A stretch of DNA of 64,000 nt from Sorex araneus (Eukaryota; Chordata; Mammalia; Eulipotyphla; Soricidae), in NCBI RefSeq assembly GCF_027595985.1, contig NC_073303.1, positions 369,127,386-369,191,385 of the forward strand, given 5' to 3'. A program made the translations under genes and the position numbers. Below the pieces are notes generated by a model. That model was given only the letters and a program-made list of their open reading frames with translations, was not told where the DNA came from and did not search any database. Below, in pieces: positions 51,738-62,302 of the stretch (positions are counted from its first letter, which is position 1; each line of letters begins with the position of its first letter).

Positions 51738-51958
51738 ATCACTACATCACTGTATCACTGTCATCCCGTTGTTCATCGATTTACTTGAGCGGGCACCAGT
51801 AAGGTCTCTATTCCTCCCAGCCCTGAGATTTAAGCAGACTCTCTTTACTCGTTTGTCCCAATGATTGGAGGCCCTTTGAAGGTCAGGGGAATGAAACCTA
51901 TCGTTACTGTTTTTGGCATATCGAATATGCTACGGGTAGCTTGCCAGGCTCTGCCCCT
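51738..51958 (-). mobile_element. SINE-B, long subtype, head missing
   Basis: Carries the internal insert (AGCCCTGAGATTTAAGCAGAC, AATGATTGGAGGCCC) before TACTGTTTTTGGCATATCG, and stops at GCCAGGCTCTGCC. Confidence 0.9.
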
Positions 51959-51959
51959 G

Positions 51960-52590
51960 CAATCACTCTCTATGATTTGTTTCTTACCGTCTGAACTCCA
52001 TCAAATATGATGTGGTAATTATGGAAAATGGGTAGGAAGTGTCTTATAATGTGTCAGTCCGGAAAGCAGCCTGGAGCGTGGCGGCAGATGGGTAGTAGAG
52101 GTCGGCTGCCGGAGCTGGGTCCCTTGGGACGGGGAGGATTCTCACCCACCCCCCTCTGGGGTGCCCCAAGTGAAAACAGCCTGGCTTGGAGTTCCCTATC
52201 TTAGGGGATACATTTTAGCAGGGTGATGGGTCAGGGGTGGGGGTGGGGGTTGGGAAAAGCCTTAAATCAAGGTGCTAATGCATTAGGTCAACTTCAGGAT
52301 CTGAAGGAACGGTCCCTAGGTCCCACTGGCTGTCCCTGACAGGAAGACACCTCCACCTTGCTCAAAACCTTCACACTTCACTTTCAGGCCTGTTTGACTT
52401 CAATCAGGGATTCCTTGCAGACTGACTGAAATCTCCCTAAGCATCTGCATCCTTGTTTAGATGGATTGATGACAGCAAGATGAGCTCGGGGAAACCTTGA
52501 CAGGTTTCTTGATAGAACATTCTTCTCGGCTCGCCTGAGTGTGTGTGTCCCTGTCCTTTCAAGGAAACAGCCCTCTCAAGGCATTTACTC
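51960..52590. other. Unassigned sequence
   Basis: No recognised family or gene. Confidence 0.3.
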
Positions 52591-52591
52591 A

Positions 52592-53310
52592 AACACAGCA
52601 TTCTCTCACATGTGACATTCTCTCACATGAGGCATTCTCTCACATGTGACATTCTCTCACACGAGGCATTCTCTCACATGAGACATTCTCTCACACGAGG
52701 CATTCTCTCACATGTGGCATTCTCTCACATGAGGCATTCTCTCACATGTGACATTCTCTCACACGAGGCATTCTCTCACATGTGGCATTCTCTCACACGA
52801 GGCATTCTCTCACATGTGACATTCTCTCACACGAGGCATTCTCTCACATGTGGCATTCTCTCACACGAGGCATTCTCTCACATGAGACATTCTCTCACAC
52901 GAGGCATTCTCTCACATGTGGCATTCTCTCACACGAGGCATTCTCTCACATGTGGCATTCTCTCACACGAGGCATTCTCTCACATGTGACATTCTCTCAC
53001 ACGAGGCATCCTCTCACACGAGGCATTCTCTCACATGTGGCATTCTCTCCCACAAGGCATTCTCTCACATGTGGCATTCTCTCCCACAAGGCATTCTCTC
53101 ACATGTGACATTCTCTCACACGAGGCATTCTCTCACATGTGGCATTCTCTCCCACAAGGCATTCTCTCACATGTGACATTCTCTCACACGAGGCATTCTC
53201 TCACATGTGGCATTCTCTCCCACAAGGCATTCTCTCACATGAGACTTTCTCTCACATGCAGCATTCTCCACATGAGGCATTCTCTCAAACGTGGCATTCT
53301 CTCACACCCC
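52592..53310. repeat. 17-bp minisatellite, about 42 units
   Basis: Unit CATTCTCTCACAYGWGR. Two main variants, ending ACATGTGA/G and ACACGAGG, alternate in 34-bp dimers. A third variant (CATTCTCTCCCACAAGG) appears only in the right third. The unit lacks stop codons, so all three forward frames stay open. Confidence 0.98.
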
Positions 53311-53319
53311 GGCCTCCTT

Positions 53320-54185
53320 TTCCTCTCCAGATGCTCAGGATCATTCCAATAGATTTGACAAGCGCTCAGACGTTCAAAAAAGCCGTTCTTGGAATGCCAT
53401 CTGGCTCCCCATTAGATGTGTCCAGATAGACACTCCACGGATTATCTCCAGGAAAGAAGAAAAATAGAAGAGAGCCTCAGAACTATTTATACAACCCTAT
53501 GGCAGGCTCTGGCCTGGAAAAAAGGAAAGTAGGACTTTAAGAGTTGTGATTGTGTTTCTTCTTTCCTGCGTTGCGTGGAGTTTAAATTATAACCATCTGT
53601 TCCAGAGATATATAAAAACCCTGAATTCTCTCATCTTCCACATTAACAGAATACAAAGCCTGGGCTGTGGGGGGGATCTGAGAGTAATGGAGACACTCAG
53701 TCGTGACTCCAGTGGCGGCGGGAACCCAGCGCCCGGCTGCATCTCACTTCCTGGCTGCCTCATTTGCCCAAGCCAAGAGAGGAGAGGAGAGGAGAGGGGT
53801 CTCTGTCCAGCCAGCCGGGCCCCTGTGTGCGGGTAGTTCTCAGCTCTCGCCTCTCTGATGTGGTGGCGGGAAGGGCTGTCTTCCCGCCAGCTCTTACTGG
53901 ATACCACTAAACGACCTCTCTGTGCTTGTACGAATGCTCATCTTTAATTCTCAAAATATCCCCAAATCGTTCCTGGTGGATTCAGAAGCATTTTACAGTT
54001 GGTGGATCATTTAATTTGCTTTCAGGATCCAGCCTATTCGACAGGTGGGGTTGGGAGGAGCCCCACTCTGAGAGTCGCGCAGAACCTCTTTCCTTCTTCT
54101 AGTAAAGCGTTATTCAGCGGGCACAGTTCCCCAAGCGCTGTGCGACTGGCGATACAGAGATCTAAAAACAAAACAAAACCAGATT
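53320..54185. other. Unassigned sequence
   Basis: The segment 53690-53900 is GC-rich and, in reverse, weakly recalls the 5' module of the L1-derived elements (GAGCTGAGAACTACCCGC). A CATTTTACAGTTGG near 53990 may be a MIR/L2 trace. Confidence 0.3.
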
Positions 54186-54189
54186 TGGA

Positions 54190-54330
54190 ATCTGGAGAGC
54201 CAGTGTACGGGTAAAGTGCTTGCCTTGCATGGGGCTGACTGGGTTAAGTCTTCAGCATCCCACACGGTCCTCCAAGTCCCACCTGGCGGGATCCCTGGAT
54301 GCTTCCAGCTATGTCTCCCTCCAACAAAAA
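54190..54330 (+). mobile_element. SOR-type SINE, diverged
   Basis: GTGCTTGCCTTGCATGGGGC and CTTCAGCATCCCACACGGTCC. Confidence 0.7.
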
Positions 54331-54393
54331 TACCCTGCCCAAACACCAAAACAACAATGACAAGAAAACCAAACAAAAAACAGTGAGTTTCAT

Positions 54394-54565
54394 GGGCTGG
54401 AGCAATAGCACAGCGGGTAGGGCGTTTGCCTTGCATGCGGCCGACCCGGGGTTCAATTCCCAGCATCCCATATGGTCCCCTGAGCACCGCCAGGGGTGGT
54501 TCCTGAGTGCAGAGCCAGAAGTAACCCCTGTGCATTGCCGGGTGTGACCCCAAAAGAAAAAAAAA
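54394..54565 (+). mobile_element. SOR-type SINE with long TSD
   Basis: AAAAACAGTGAGTTTCAT ends at 54393 and recurs ending at 54578. Near-consensus body. Confidence 0.97.
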
Positions 54566-54619
54566 CAGTGAGTTTCATTCCCAAAGCAACCAACATATAG
54601 ATACTGTTGTTGATTCAAC

Positions 54620-54765
54620 CATACCGAGAGGTGCTGGGAGCAAGGGCCAGCTCCGTGCTTGGGGCTTGGTCCTGGAGGCGCAGGAGGCGGAGTGTGGGTC
54701 TGGGAGTGGAACCCGGGCTCTCCATGCAGGGCATCGCTCAGTCCGAGGAGCCCTTTGGCCCAGTG
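54620..54765 (-). mobile_element. SOR-type SINE, strongly diverged
   Basis: CTCCGTGCTTGGGGCTTGG and GGAGTGGAACCCGGGCTC. Confidence 0.45.
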
Positions 54766-54984
54766 AAACCTACTGTTCAACAGGTCACAAAAATCAATCG
54801 ACTCTTACAACAAGATGAAATGGAACAGGTTCAGGAGAGCACAGTTACACGGTGTGGAGGAGGAATGAGTCATAAACTTGGAAATTTATTTTTACTTATC
54901 ATGTCTGACTTTCTGGCATTTGATCATTATTCGCTTTACTTTCTTTTTCATAGACCTTTAAAAACCCGCTGTTTTCTACTCCCC

Positions 54985-55460
54985 TGAAAGGACACCGTGC
55001 ACCTGTATTCCTCACGGCACGATTGACAATTGCCAAGATCTGGAAACGACCCAAGTTGCCCAACGGCAGAGGAGAGGATAAAGGAACTGCAGCCGAGCCA
55101 CACCATGGAGTACTACTCGGCTGAAGAAAAGATGAAGCTGTGTGGTTTGCTGCAACTGGGATGGAATTAGAGGGAGTCATGATAAGTGAAATGAGTCAAA
55201 AGATTGGCAGCACGTGGTCTTGTGCATATGTGGGGTATTAAGAAACAAGGCCAGGGACGAAGACAGCCCCCTGGGAACAAACCCTGAGGTATGCCCAGGA
55301 GAACTGGGGGCCGAGGGGGCTGACAGGACCAGGGAATGATAGGTGAGGGGGTCTTGGCACACTGGGGGAGGGACTGGGGTAGTCACATGGCAAGTAGAAA
55401 ACAACAACTTCAGTACTATTGTTGAAGCATGATACCACAATTTTTAAAAAATGCATAGTT
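54985..55460 (+). mobile_element. L1 3' end, older
   Basis: ATTGCCAAGATCTGGAAACG, CCATGGAGTACTACTCGGC, ATGATAAGTGAAATGAGTC and a G-rich 3' UTR, ending GTACTATTGTTGAAGCATG and an AT-rich tail. Confidence 0.8.
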
Positions 55461-56700
55461 ACATAAATTAAATGTTAAAGACTTCCAGAAATACACTTTC
55501 AAGTTTTGCGTTCTTTTCTGTTCTATGATAACCCTCTACCTTTTGTGGGTCTCACGGGTAAAAATGTAACCCTGGATGTCTTTGATTGGATGTTAGTGCG
55601 GTTCTGAGAGCAGGCAAAGAGGAAGATTTGGATCAAGTGGTAGCTCCGCGTGCTGTTGGCAAAAAATAATGTCCTACAGGCATTGCTGTGGGCGACAGAA
55701 TCCATGTGGCACACTGGTCATACTCTCAGGCTCTTAGAGGACAGTGACAACAAAACTGACCTGTAGAGAGTCCGCAAAAAAGAAAAGAAAGAGAAAGCCG
55801 AGTGACGAGTGGGAGTTTTTTCGAGGTGTTTGGAAAGAGCAGCAGAAAGCACCCGTGACCGGGGGAGGCCTCGTCTCGGCGGTGGAAGCATCTGGAGAGA
55901 TAGAAGGGAAGCACGAGCCCCTGGCCCTTCTCACCGGGACCCTGCGGAGGAAGAAGAGAGGCGTCTGTGGCGAAGAAAGGGCGGAGAAGACCCCGTTTCT
56001 CTGCTTCTAAGGAGGTATTCACCTTCTTGCCCCAAAGAGGGAGTTCACAGCCAACTATGTAGGAGATGAAGGAAGACGGAATTCTCTGGAAATTCCATGT
56101 GGGGCCTTGACTGAACCAACAGCGTGACCCACCCTCTGGGAAACGTCATGTTCTGGTGGCCCTGGGAGACGGAGGGAACCGGTTTGGCTTGAGGGGGTGC
56201 CTGGACCTGCTCGGTGTGGCCTTCCCAGCAGCCCCTGGGACAGAGCCAGCCAGTTTAATTTTTAACAGTGGGTGGTCAAAGGAGAGAGGTGGGTCCGGGC
56301 ACGGCAAGTGGCCTGTCCCTCCCCCGCTGCCACCTGAGTGCTGGCGAGCACCCAGAGGTGGAAATTAAGCAGGGGAGCTTGTCACATAAGGGAAGCACGC
56401 ATAGTAGTTGTTCCTTTGCAGTATTTCAAGCAAAAATCAGAGTTTTGGAAACCTTGTCTCAAGCGTCATGAACTTGAAGCTTCTTGCGTCTTAGACTTCT
56501 CAGATGAGATTAGGGGTGATATAAATGCATGTGGGTGTTTTGTTTGCTGGTGGGAGTGGGTGGGGATGTGGGCAGGTGGGGGGTCTGGATGTGTGTGTGT
56601 GTTATGGAACGGGTCAGTGTTTGGAAAAGCTCACATTCCATGAAGCAAAATTTTGTTATTACTTTATGGAGTTTGGACAACTCAGTTACAATAATTAACA
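55461..56700. other. Unassigned sequence
   Basis: An 88-codon frame (55744-56010) rich in Lys/Arg/Glu is open but unrecognised. It lacks splice or tail signals, so I do not call it. GTG-rich low complexity lies at 56565-56605. Confidence 0.35.
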
Positions 56701-56723
56701 ACAGTGCTAACTTCCATGGTCTT

Positions 56724-56893
56724 TTTTTTCCTTTTTGGGTCACACCCGGCGATTCTCAGGGGTTACTCCTGGCTCTGCACTCAGGAATTACTCCTGGCGA
56801 TGCTCAGGGGACCATATGGGATGCTGGGAATCGAACCCAGGTCGGCCACGTGCAAGGCAAACGCCCTACTCGCTGTGCTATTGCTCCAGCCCA
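56724..56893 (-). mobile_element. SOR-type SINE, left member of a pair in one TSD
   Basis: TTTTTGGGTCACACCCGGCG, GGAATCGAACCCAGGTCGGC and CTATTGCTCCAGCCC. The left duplication CTAACTTCCATGGTCTT is at 56707-56723. Confidence 0.95.
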
Positions 56894-56905
56894 AATTTTT
56901 AATTT

Positions 56906-57083
56906 TTTGTTTGGTTGTTTGTTTTGTGTCACACCCGGCGATGCACAGCGGTTACTCCTGGCTCATGCACTCAGGAATTACTCCTGGTGGTGCTTGGGGG
57001 ACCATATGGAATGCTGGGAATCGAACCCGGGGTCAACCGTGTACAAGGCAAACGCCCTACCCGAGGTGCTATCACTCCAGTCC
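56906..57083 (-). mobile_element. SOR-type SINE, right member of a pair in one TSD
   Basis: A T-rich stretch (TTTTTGTTTGGTTG), TGTCACACCCGGCGATGC and GGAATCGAACCCGGGGTC. The right duplication CTAACTTCCATGGTCTT is at 57084-57100. Confidence 0.95.
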
Positions 57084-57254
57084 CTAACTTCCATGGTCTT
57101 GATGGACAAGGTTACTGCACCTTTACTACCAGCAAAGTCCAGGACCGCCACCACTGCCGTCATGTCACTTCTAGTCCACACCTCCCCCCACCCCACCCCT
57201 GCCTCAACTGGTAATTTGGTCATCTCCAATCGGCGATCAAAAGGTTCGTCCTCA

Positions 57255-57433
57255 GGGGCTGGAGTGATAGCACAGCGGGTAGGGCGTTTCCCTTCCACGC
57301 GGCCGACCCAGGTTCAAATCCCAGCATCCCATATGGTCCCCTGAGCGCCGCCAGGAGTAATTCCTGAGTGCAGAGCCAGGAGTAATCCCTGTGCATCGCC
57401 AGGTGTGACCCAAAAAAAGCAAAAAAAAAAAAA
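57255..57433 (+). mobile_element. SOR-type SINE with perfect TSD
   Basis: AAGGTTCGTCCTCA at 57241-57254 and 57434-57447. The body is near-consensus. Confidence 0.97.
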
Positions 57434-57484
57434 AAGGTTCGTCCTCAGTGTGTGTGTTCCTTTCTTTGTTGCTTTATACACACA

Positions 57485-57548
57485 TGTTATATATGAAATA
57501 AGCCAGGAGATGGAAAAACACCAATGGTCTCACTCATCTGTGGTGTCT
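57485..57548 (+). mobile_element. L1 fragment, sense arm of a fold-back
   Basis: ATGAAATAAGCCAGGAGATGG and CTCACTCATCTGTGGTGTC are L1 ORF2-3'UTR junction sequence. Confidence 0.75.
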
Positions 57549-57549
57549 G

Positions 57550-57590
57550 CGACAGTGTGACAGTGTGACAGTGTGACAGTGCGGCAGTGC
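57550..57590. repeat. (GACAGTGT)n short tandem repeat
   Basis: Five 8-bp units, the last two with a C or GG variant, at the centre of the fold-back. Confidence 0.95.
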
Positions 57591-57599
57591 TGGTGAGCA

Positions 57600-57960
57600 A
57601 GATCATTGGTGTTTTTCCATCTCCTGATTTATTTCATATAACGTGAAATACTCCAGCTTCTGTCCAAGTTGCAGCAAACTGGCGAACCTGATTTCCTCCT
57701 TTCTTGTAGTTTCACAATACTCCACTGAGTGTCTCGACCGTGACTTCTTCATTCCCCTGTCACCGTCCATTCGGGCTGTTTCCATCTCCCGGCTCTCGTG
57801 CTTAGCGCTGCCATGAACATAGGTGAACATGTATCTTTTTTGAGTTAATGCTTTTGTCTGCTTGGGATAGACATCGAACAGGATTGTTGGGTCCTGTGGA
57901 AATTCTATGATTAGTTTTTTAAAGAAGGTCTCCATACTGTATCCTACAGGTGATCCAGTA
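57600..57960 (-). mobile_element. L1 ORF2 3'-end fragment, antisense arm
   Basis: In reverse: CCACAGGACCCAACAATCC, ATGTTCACCTATGTTCATGG, CACTCAGTGGAGTATTGTG and ATGAAATAAATCAGGAGATGG. About 38 bases at its left edge pair with 57488-57526. Confidence 0.8.
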
Positions 57961-57964
57961 TTTT

Positions 57965-58425
57965 AGCCAACGGCTGATGTAAAAAGTTACATATGGGTAT
58001 GAGTGAAAGGTCCACACCAAGGTGGGAGAGGTTGATTGGCTCATAGAGCTGGGGAGGAAGGCCTCCCTGCTCCACTGGACACCGCATGGCAGTGCGCCTG
58101 AAGTGGCCACTGTCTGACTCCTCGGGAGTTTTCAAAGAATATCCACAGCTGCATGGGAAGGCTGTGGACATTCTCTTCCTTCTCCCAAATACAGAGCTAG
58201 ACTAGGTCACAGTGCTTTTCTTCACCTTAAAATAACCTATTTCAATAGAGTGAACGCAGCCAATATGAAAACCCAATTATGTAATATTAAAGAGAAGTGA
58301 CTCAATAATGAAAATATTTTTTCCAAAAAAATTAAAAAAAAATAATGCCACTTTTAGGCTAAATGGTTTTCTCTTTAGGAAGTATGGCCATTCTTCATTT
58401 TAAAAATCCATTCGTGTTATATATA
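57965..58425. other. Unassigned sequence
   Basis: No recognised content. AT-rich after 58160. Confidence 0.3.
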
Positions 58426-58441
58426 GGGGTATATATATATA

Positions 58442-58604
58442 TATATTTGGGTCACACCTGGCAATGCTCAGGGGTTACTCCTGGCTCTGCACTCAGGAAT
58501 TATCCCTGGCAGTGCTCAGGGGACCATATGGGATGCTGGGAATCAAACCCGGGTCAGCCACGTGCAAGGCAAACGCCCTACTCTCTGTACTGTCACTCCA
58601 GCCC
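58442..58604 (-). mobile_element. SOR-type SINE with TSD and (AT)n in place of the tail
   Basis: AGGGGTATAT at 58425-58434 and 58605-58614. The poly-A side reads (AT)n before TTTGGGTCACACCTGGC. Confidence 0.93.
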
Positions 58605-58649
58605 AGGGGTATATTATTTTAAATAAATTAATAAATATCTAAAAACATT

Positions 58650-58820
58650 TCTTTTTAACTACACCACCAGGATTGGTGGCATGCTCAGGGTTGACTCCTG
58701 GCTCTGCACTCAGGGATCTCTCCTGACAGACTCAGGGGACCATATGAGACGCCAGGGATTGAACCTAGATTGGTTGCACACAAAGTGAGCTTCCTACCCA
58801 CTGTACTCTCTCTCAGCTTA
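58650..58820 (-). mobile_element. SOR-type SINE, diverged
   Basis: GCTCTGCACTCAGGGATCTC and GGGATTGAACCTAGATTGG. Confidence 0.8.
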
Positions 58821-58937
58821 GACATTAACATTTTTAATAGATTAAAGAACCATGTAGCTATCACTCAACTCCAAACAAAGCCTGTTGGAGTTCCAAAAAT
58901 TTTTAATTGTGTAAAGAGAATTAAAACCAGAAAGTTT

Positions 58938-59065
58938 GGGACCCAAGAGAGAGCTCAGTGGGTTGTGCTTTGTATGTAGGAGGTCTGGGTTCCATTCCTG
59001 CCACCACACGGGCCCCAGTCACCAAGCTGGCAGTAGCCCAGCTAGTTATGGCCCCAAACCAAAAT
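58938..59065 (+). mobile_element. SOR-type SINE, diverged
   Basis: AGAGCTCAGTGGGTTGTGC and GGTCTGGGTTCCATTCCTGCC. Confidence 0.6.
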
Positions 59066-59438
59066 TTGCTAATTAAAAAAAAATAACATTAAAGTAAAAG
59101 AGCTTGAGAACCACGACTGTCAGAATACAACTCCCACCCACAAGGGGTCCGGCAGAAGGGTGGGATTGAAAGCAGCAGGTGGACTGGGATCACCTGAAAT
59201 TGCCTCTGAGCAGAGGCCTCGCTAGAGGGCAGGGGGACACAGCTGTCCATGGTGCTGCCATCTGCTGTACCTGCGGGCTGTGCAGACGGGGCTGAACATT
59301 GTCCACGGCCTGGGCTGGCTCTCACCTCTCGCAGGAAAAGGATGGGAAGCAGTGATCAGGGCAGGTGCTCCTGGAGGCAGGAGACTAGATGTGTCTTATT
59401 TGTTGAGGTCCCCTCGTACCCAGGGCCATTCCTGTCTC
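59066..59438. other. Unassigned sequence
   Basis: No recognised content. Confidence 0.3.
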
Positions 59439-59452
59439 AAAATCAATTCTCA

Positions 59453-59644
59453 CAAGCCAGAACGGTAGTACAGTGGGGACGGCATTTACCTTGCATGCAG
59501 CCGGCCCCGGTTCTATCCCCGGCATCCCATAGGGTCCCCTGAGCACTGCCAGGAGTGACTCCTGAGAGCAGAGATAAGAGTAATCCCTGAGCATAGTCGG
59601 ATGTGACCCAAAAAGCAAAAAAAAAAAAAAAAGAAAAAAAAAAG
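59453..59644 (+). mobile_element. SOR-type SINE with perfect 13-bp TSD
   Basis: AAATCAATTCTCA at 59440-59452 and 59645-59657. The long tail is interrupted by G. Confidence 0.97.
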
Positions 59645-59657
59645 AAATCAATTCTCA

Positions 59658-60308
59658 GGAGTCAGTAGTTGAGTAAACAAATAAAGGGACCCTGCAAGCT
59701 TTTATCTGGTAGGAGTATCAGTCAGCCATCAAGGATTTGTCGATTAGCTCTTAGGGGATCCAAACTGGCTTGGTGAGAGATGGGTCCAGACTCATATCCA
59801 GGGCACCCTGGAGTGGGGTAGGTGAGCCTACCACCCGCCCACGCAGAGCCCTGGCAGTTGGAAACCTGGCCGCCATGCTCACGGCCAGACTCCACAGGCG
59901 TGGACGAGGCTCTTCCAGAATGAATCTGTTCAAAAACTGGGTATGTGGGTTTGGTGACTGAAATCTCCAGGCTCTCAAGGAGTCAGGGATGGGCGACCTC
60001 TGTCCACCCTCCTGCTCTCCCTGGAGCGTGGCAGTCACACCCGTGAACTTCCTCTGGTGCCGTATAAGCTCATTAACTGGCCATGATCCAGAGATTCATA
60101 AATAAATTTTGAAAGAGATCAGTAAGCTGCAGAGATGCCTCCAGACCCCAAAGTTAGCATCCAGTTAAAAATTCAGCTCCAACTCTATCACCCCATTCAG
60201 AATTTTAGAATTCCTGAAGCGACATCTTAAACTCTACACTGCTGATACACCAGGAGTAGCACCCCACATTGGATGGAATGTAAAGGAGAAGGCAACCAAT
60301 ATCGATTA
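59658..60308. other. Unassigned sequence
   Basis: No recognised repeat or gene. Confidence 0.3.
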
Positions 60309-60309
60309 A

Positions 60310-60478
60310 GGGGCTGGAGCAATAGCACAGCGGGTAGGGCATTTGCCTTGCACGCAGCCGACCTGGGTTTGATTCCCAGCATCCCATATAGTCCCCTGAG
60401 CACCACCAGGAGTAATTCCTGAGTGCAGAGCTAGAAGTAACCCCTGTGTATCGCTGCGTGTGACCCAAAAGGAAAAAT
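60310..60478 (+). mobile_element. SOR-type SINE
   Basis: GGGGCTGGAGCAATAGCACAG, CTGGGTTTGATTCCCAGC and CGTGTGACCCAAAAGG. Confidence 0.95.
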
Positions 60479-60639
60479 AAAGAAAATATTAGCACACAAT
60501 ACTTAACCTATAACAACATGTTAGTAATCTCTTATACCAGGGCTAAATAGCTCCAGGCTGAGAAACAGCAATTCGCACACCCTTTATTCTAAGAAAATCC
60601 TTTTTGATCATTTTAAATGAATTTTTCATAATAGGTAAT

Positions 60640-60805
60640 ATAAAATAAATTAATTAGGGACTACTATTGGAGAAGGCTTAGATGGTGGTTGGGAAAATTG
60701 GAAATAATGTGGGTGGGAAGGTTTAACGGTGGTGGGATTTGTACTGGAATAGTGAATGGAATAAATCATCATGCACAACTTTATAAAACTTTATAAAAAT
60801 TAAAT
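60640..60805 (+). mobile_element. L1-type 3' end, second tail subtype, diverged
   Basis: GGTTGGGAAAATTGGAAATAA, GATTTGTACTGGAATAGTG and CACAACTTTATAAAACTTT. A degraded SINE-like trace follows to about 60970. Confidence 0.55.
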
Positions 60806-60979
60806 TTAAAACCCAACCCGGTGGTGTCTGGGAGCCACCAGGGCTATACCCAGTGATGCCAGGGGCTGGGGCGTGCAGGCCAGGAGCCAAATGCCCCACG
60901 TGCCAAACATCCGCTCCTTTTGGAGTGCCCACACAGCAGGCGGGTCTGAGCACTAGCCCTCTGAACCCCCTGGGGCTCT

Positions 60980-61825
60980 CAGAAAGCAAGTACTGCCGCT
61001 TGCATGGTTTCTAAGCAATAGTTTAGAAACATATTTCCTCGTTCTGGAAGCTGGAAGGAAGTTGAGGCCCTGGTACCTTTGGTGTCCCATGAGAGTGCTC
61101 TTGCCTCAGGCACCGGAAAGGGGGTGCACTGTGCCCTCATGGAGGCAAGGTGGGGGCTGGGAGGGGGTTGTTGCACTGTGCCCTCATGAAGGGAAGGTGG
61201 GCTGGGAGCGGCTTGGATCCATTCAGGATGCAGGTCAATCCAGGACTCGACCATAAGGATGCGCGCTTCCTAGTTACTTCCCTCGGGCGTTTATCACCTT
61301 GGGGATTAGGACTTGATGCAAACATGGTAGGGGACAAACCCTTGACGTGTGGCTTGATGGGTGAACAGAGAATCCCTGTGATCCACGGTTAAGGTCCTCA
61401 GCTCTGCTGGTAGCTGTCCACCTGCTGGAGAGGAAGAATCAACCCCCAGTCCAGAACAGGCAAAGAGTTAAAGCACCTGGAACACTCCAGAGGCACCCAG
61501 CTCCCAAACGCTAGCTCAGACGGCACGTGTCTGGAGGTAGGACTGAGAAATAGCTGAGCTGTTTGCTGATGGTTCCTCATTTAGCAGCTGGTTATATTTT
61601 CATAAACCTAGCACCATTTCGGGGAGTTGATTCTGCAAAAAAAAAAAAAAATCTTATTTGTGTTCTGCCTCTGTTTTTGCTTTTCTGCTCTACTGCTTCC
61701 TGTTTTGTTTTGACTTGGTAACATCTGTGATCTCTACGGATGACCCTAGGACATTTCTATAGAAAGAAATCCTTTGCAGACATTTCCATAAAACGTAATT
61801 CTTGTTGTTTGGTTAGTTTTTGGTT
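60980..61825. other. Unassigned sequence
   Basis: A 60-bp imperfect direct repeat around GCACTGTGCCCTCATGGAGG (61125) and GCACTGTGCCCTCATGAAGG (61174) is present. No gene recognised. Confidence 0.35.
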
Positions 61826-61829
61826 TGGG

Positions 61830-61997
61830 GGTTTGGGTTTGGGGCCACACCTGGTGGTACTCAGGGTTTCTTCCTGGCTCAGCACTCCCGAATCACTCCC
61901 GGCGGTGCTCTGGGGACCATAAGGGATGACGAGGATCGAACCCAGTAAGCTGCAAGCAAAGCAAACGCCCTCCCCGCTGTACTATCACTCCAGCCCT
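61830..61997 (-). mobile_element. SOR-type SINE
   Basis: GGGGCCACACCTGGTGGTAC, ACGAGGATCGAACCCAGTAAG and CTATCACTCCAGCCC. Confidence 0.9.
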
Positions 61998-62302
61998 GAA
62001 GCTTACTTTTCTTGCATTGTCTTGCATGTGCTTGATTTTTTTCTGCGTTGGTTTATCCCCTTCCCGTGGCCGTTGCTGTGGTGATGATAATGGGTGGGGG
62101 GTTCTCACACCCTTGGGTGTGGCACGGGAGGAGATCGGGTCCTGCAGAGCCTCTGGGATGGGGGTCACATCAGTGTGTGCCCGGCGCTGGGGACCAGAAG
62201 TCCGAGCCTGCCTGAGAACTTCGGAGAGAGCAATGTGGTGTCTCCATGGAGGCACCCTGGACTTGCACCCACCCCCTCCCCAGCTGCTCCCTGCAGAATC
62301 TT

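Noticed and set aside
52592-53310. CRISPR-like array
   Set aside because: There are regular 17-bp repeats but no unique spacers, and the DNA is mammalian. It is a minisatellite.
52543-53429. His/Ser/Leu-rich repeat protein
   Set aside because: It comes from a 17-bp minisatellite without stop codons. All three frames are open and units are not in multiples of three.
53690-53900. Fourth copy of the GC-rich L1-derived element (reverse strand)
   Set aside because: Only short, interrupted similarity (GAGCTGAGAACTACCCGC and a CTCTCC-rich run) and no TSD or tail found, so it is not listed as a family member.
55744-56010. 88-codon Lys/Arg/Glu-rich frame
   Set aside because: Open and unrecognised, but with no promoter, splice site, tail or known motif. 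Length is within chance for this composition.
57603-57935. 110-codon minus-strand frame
   Set aside because: It lies in the antisense L1 piece and matches L1 end-of-ORF2/3' UTR landmarks, so it is not an independent gene.
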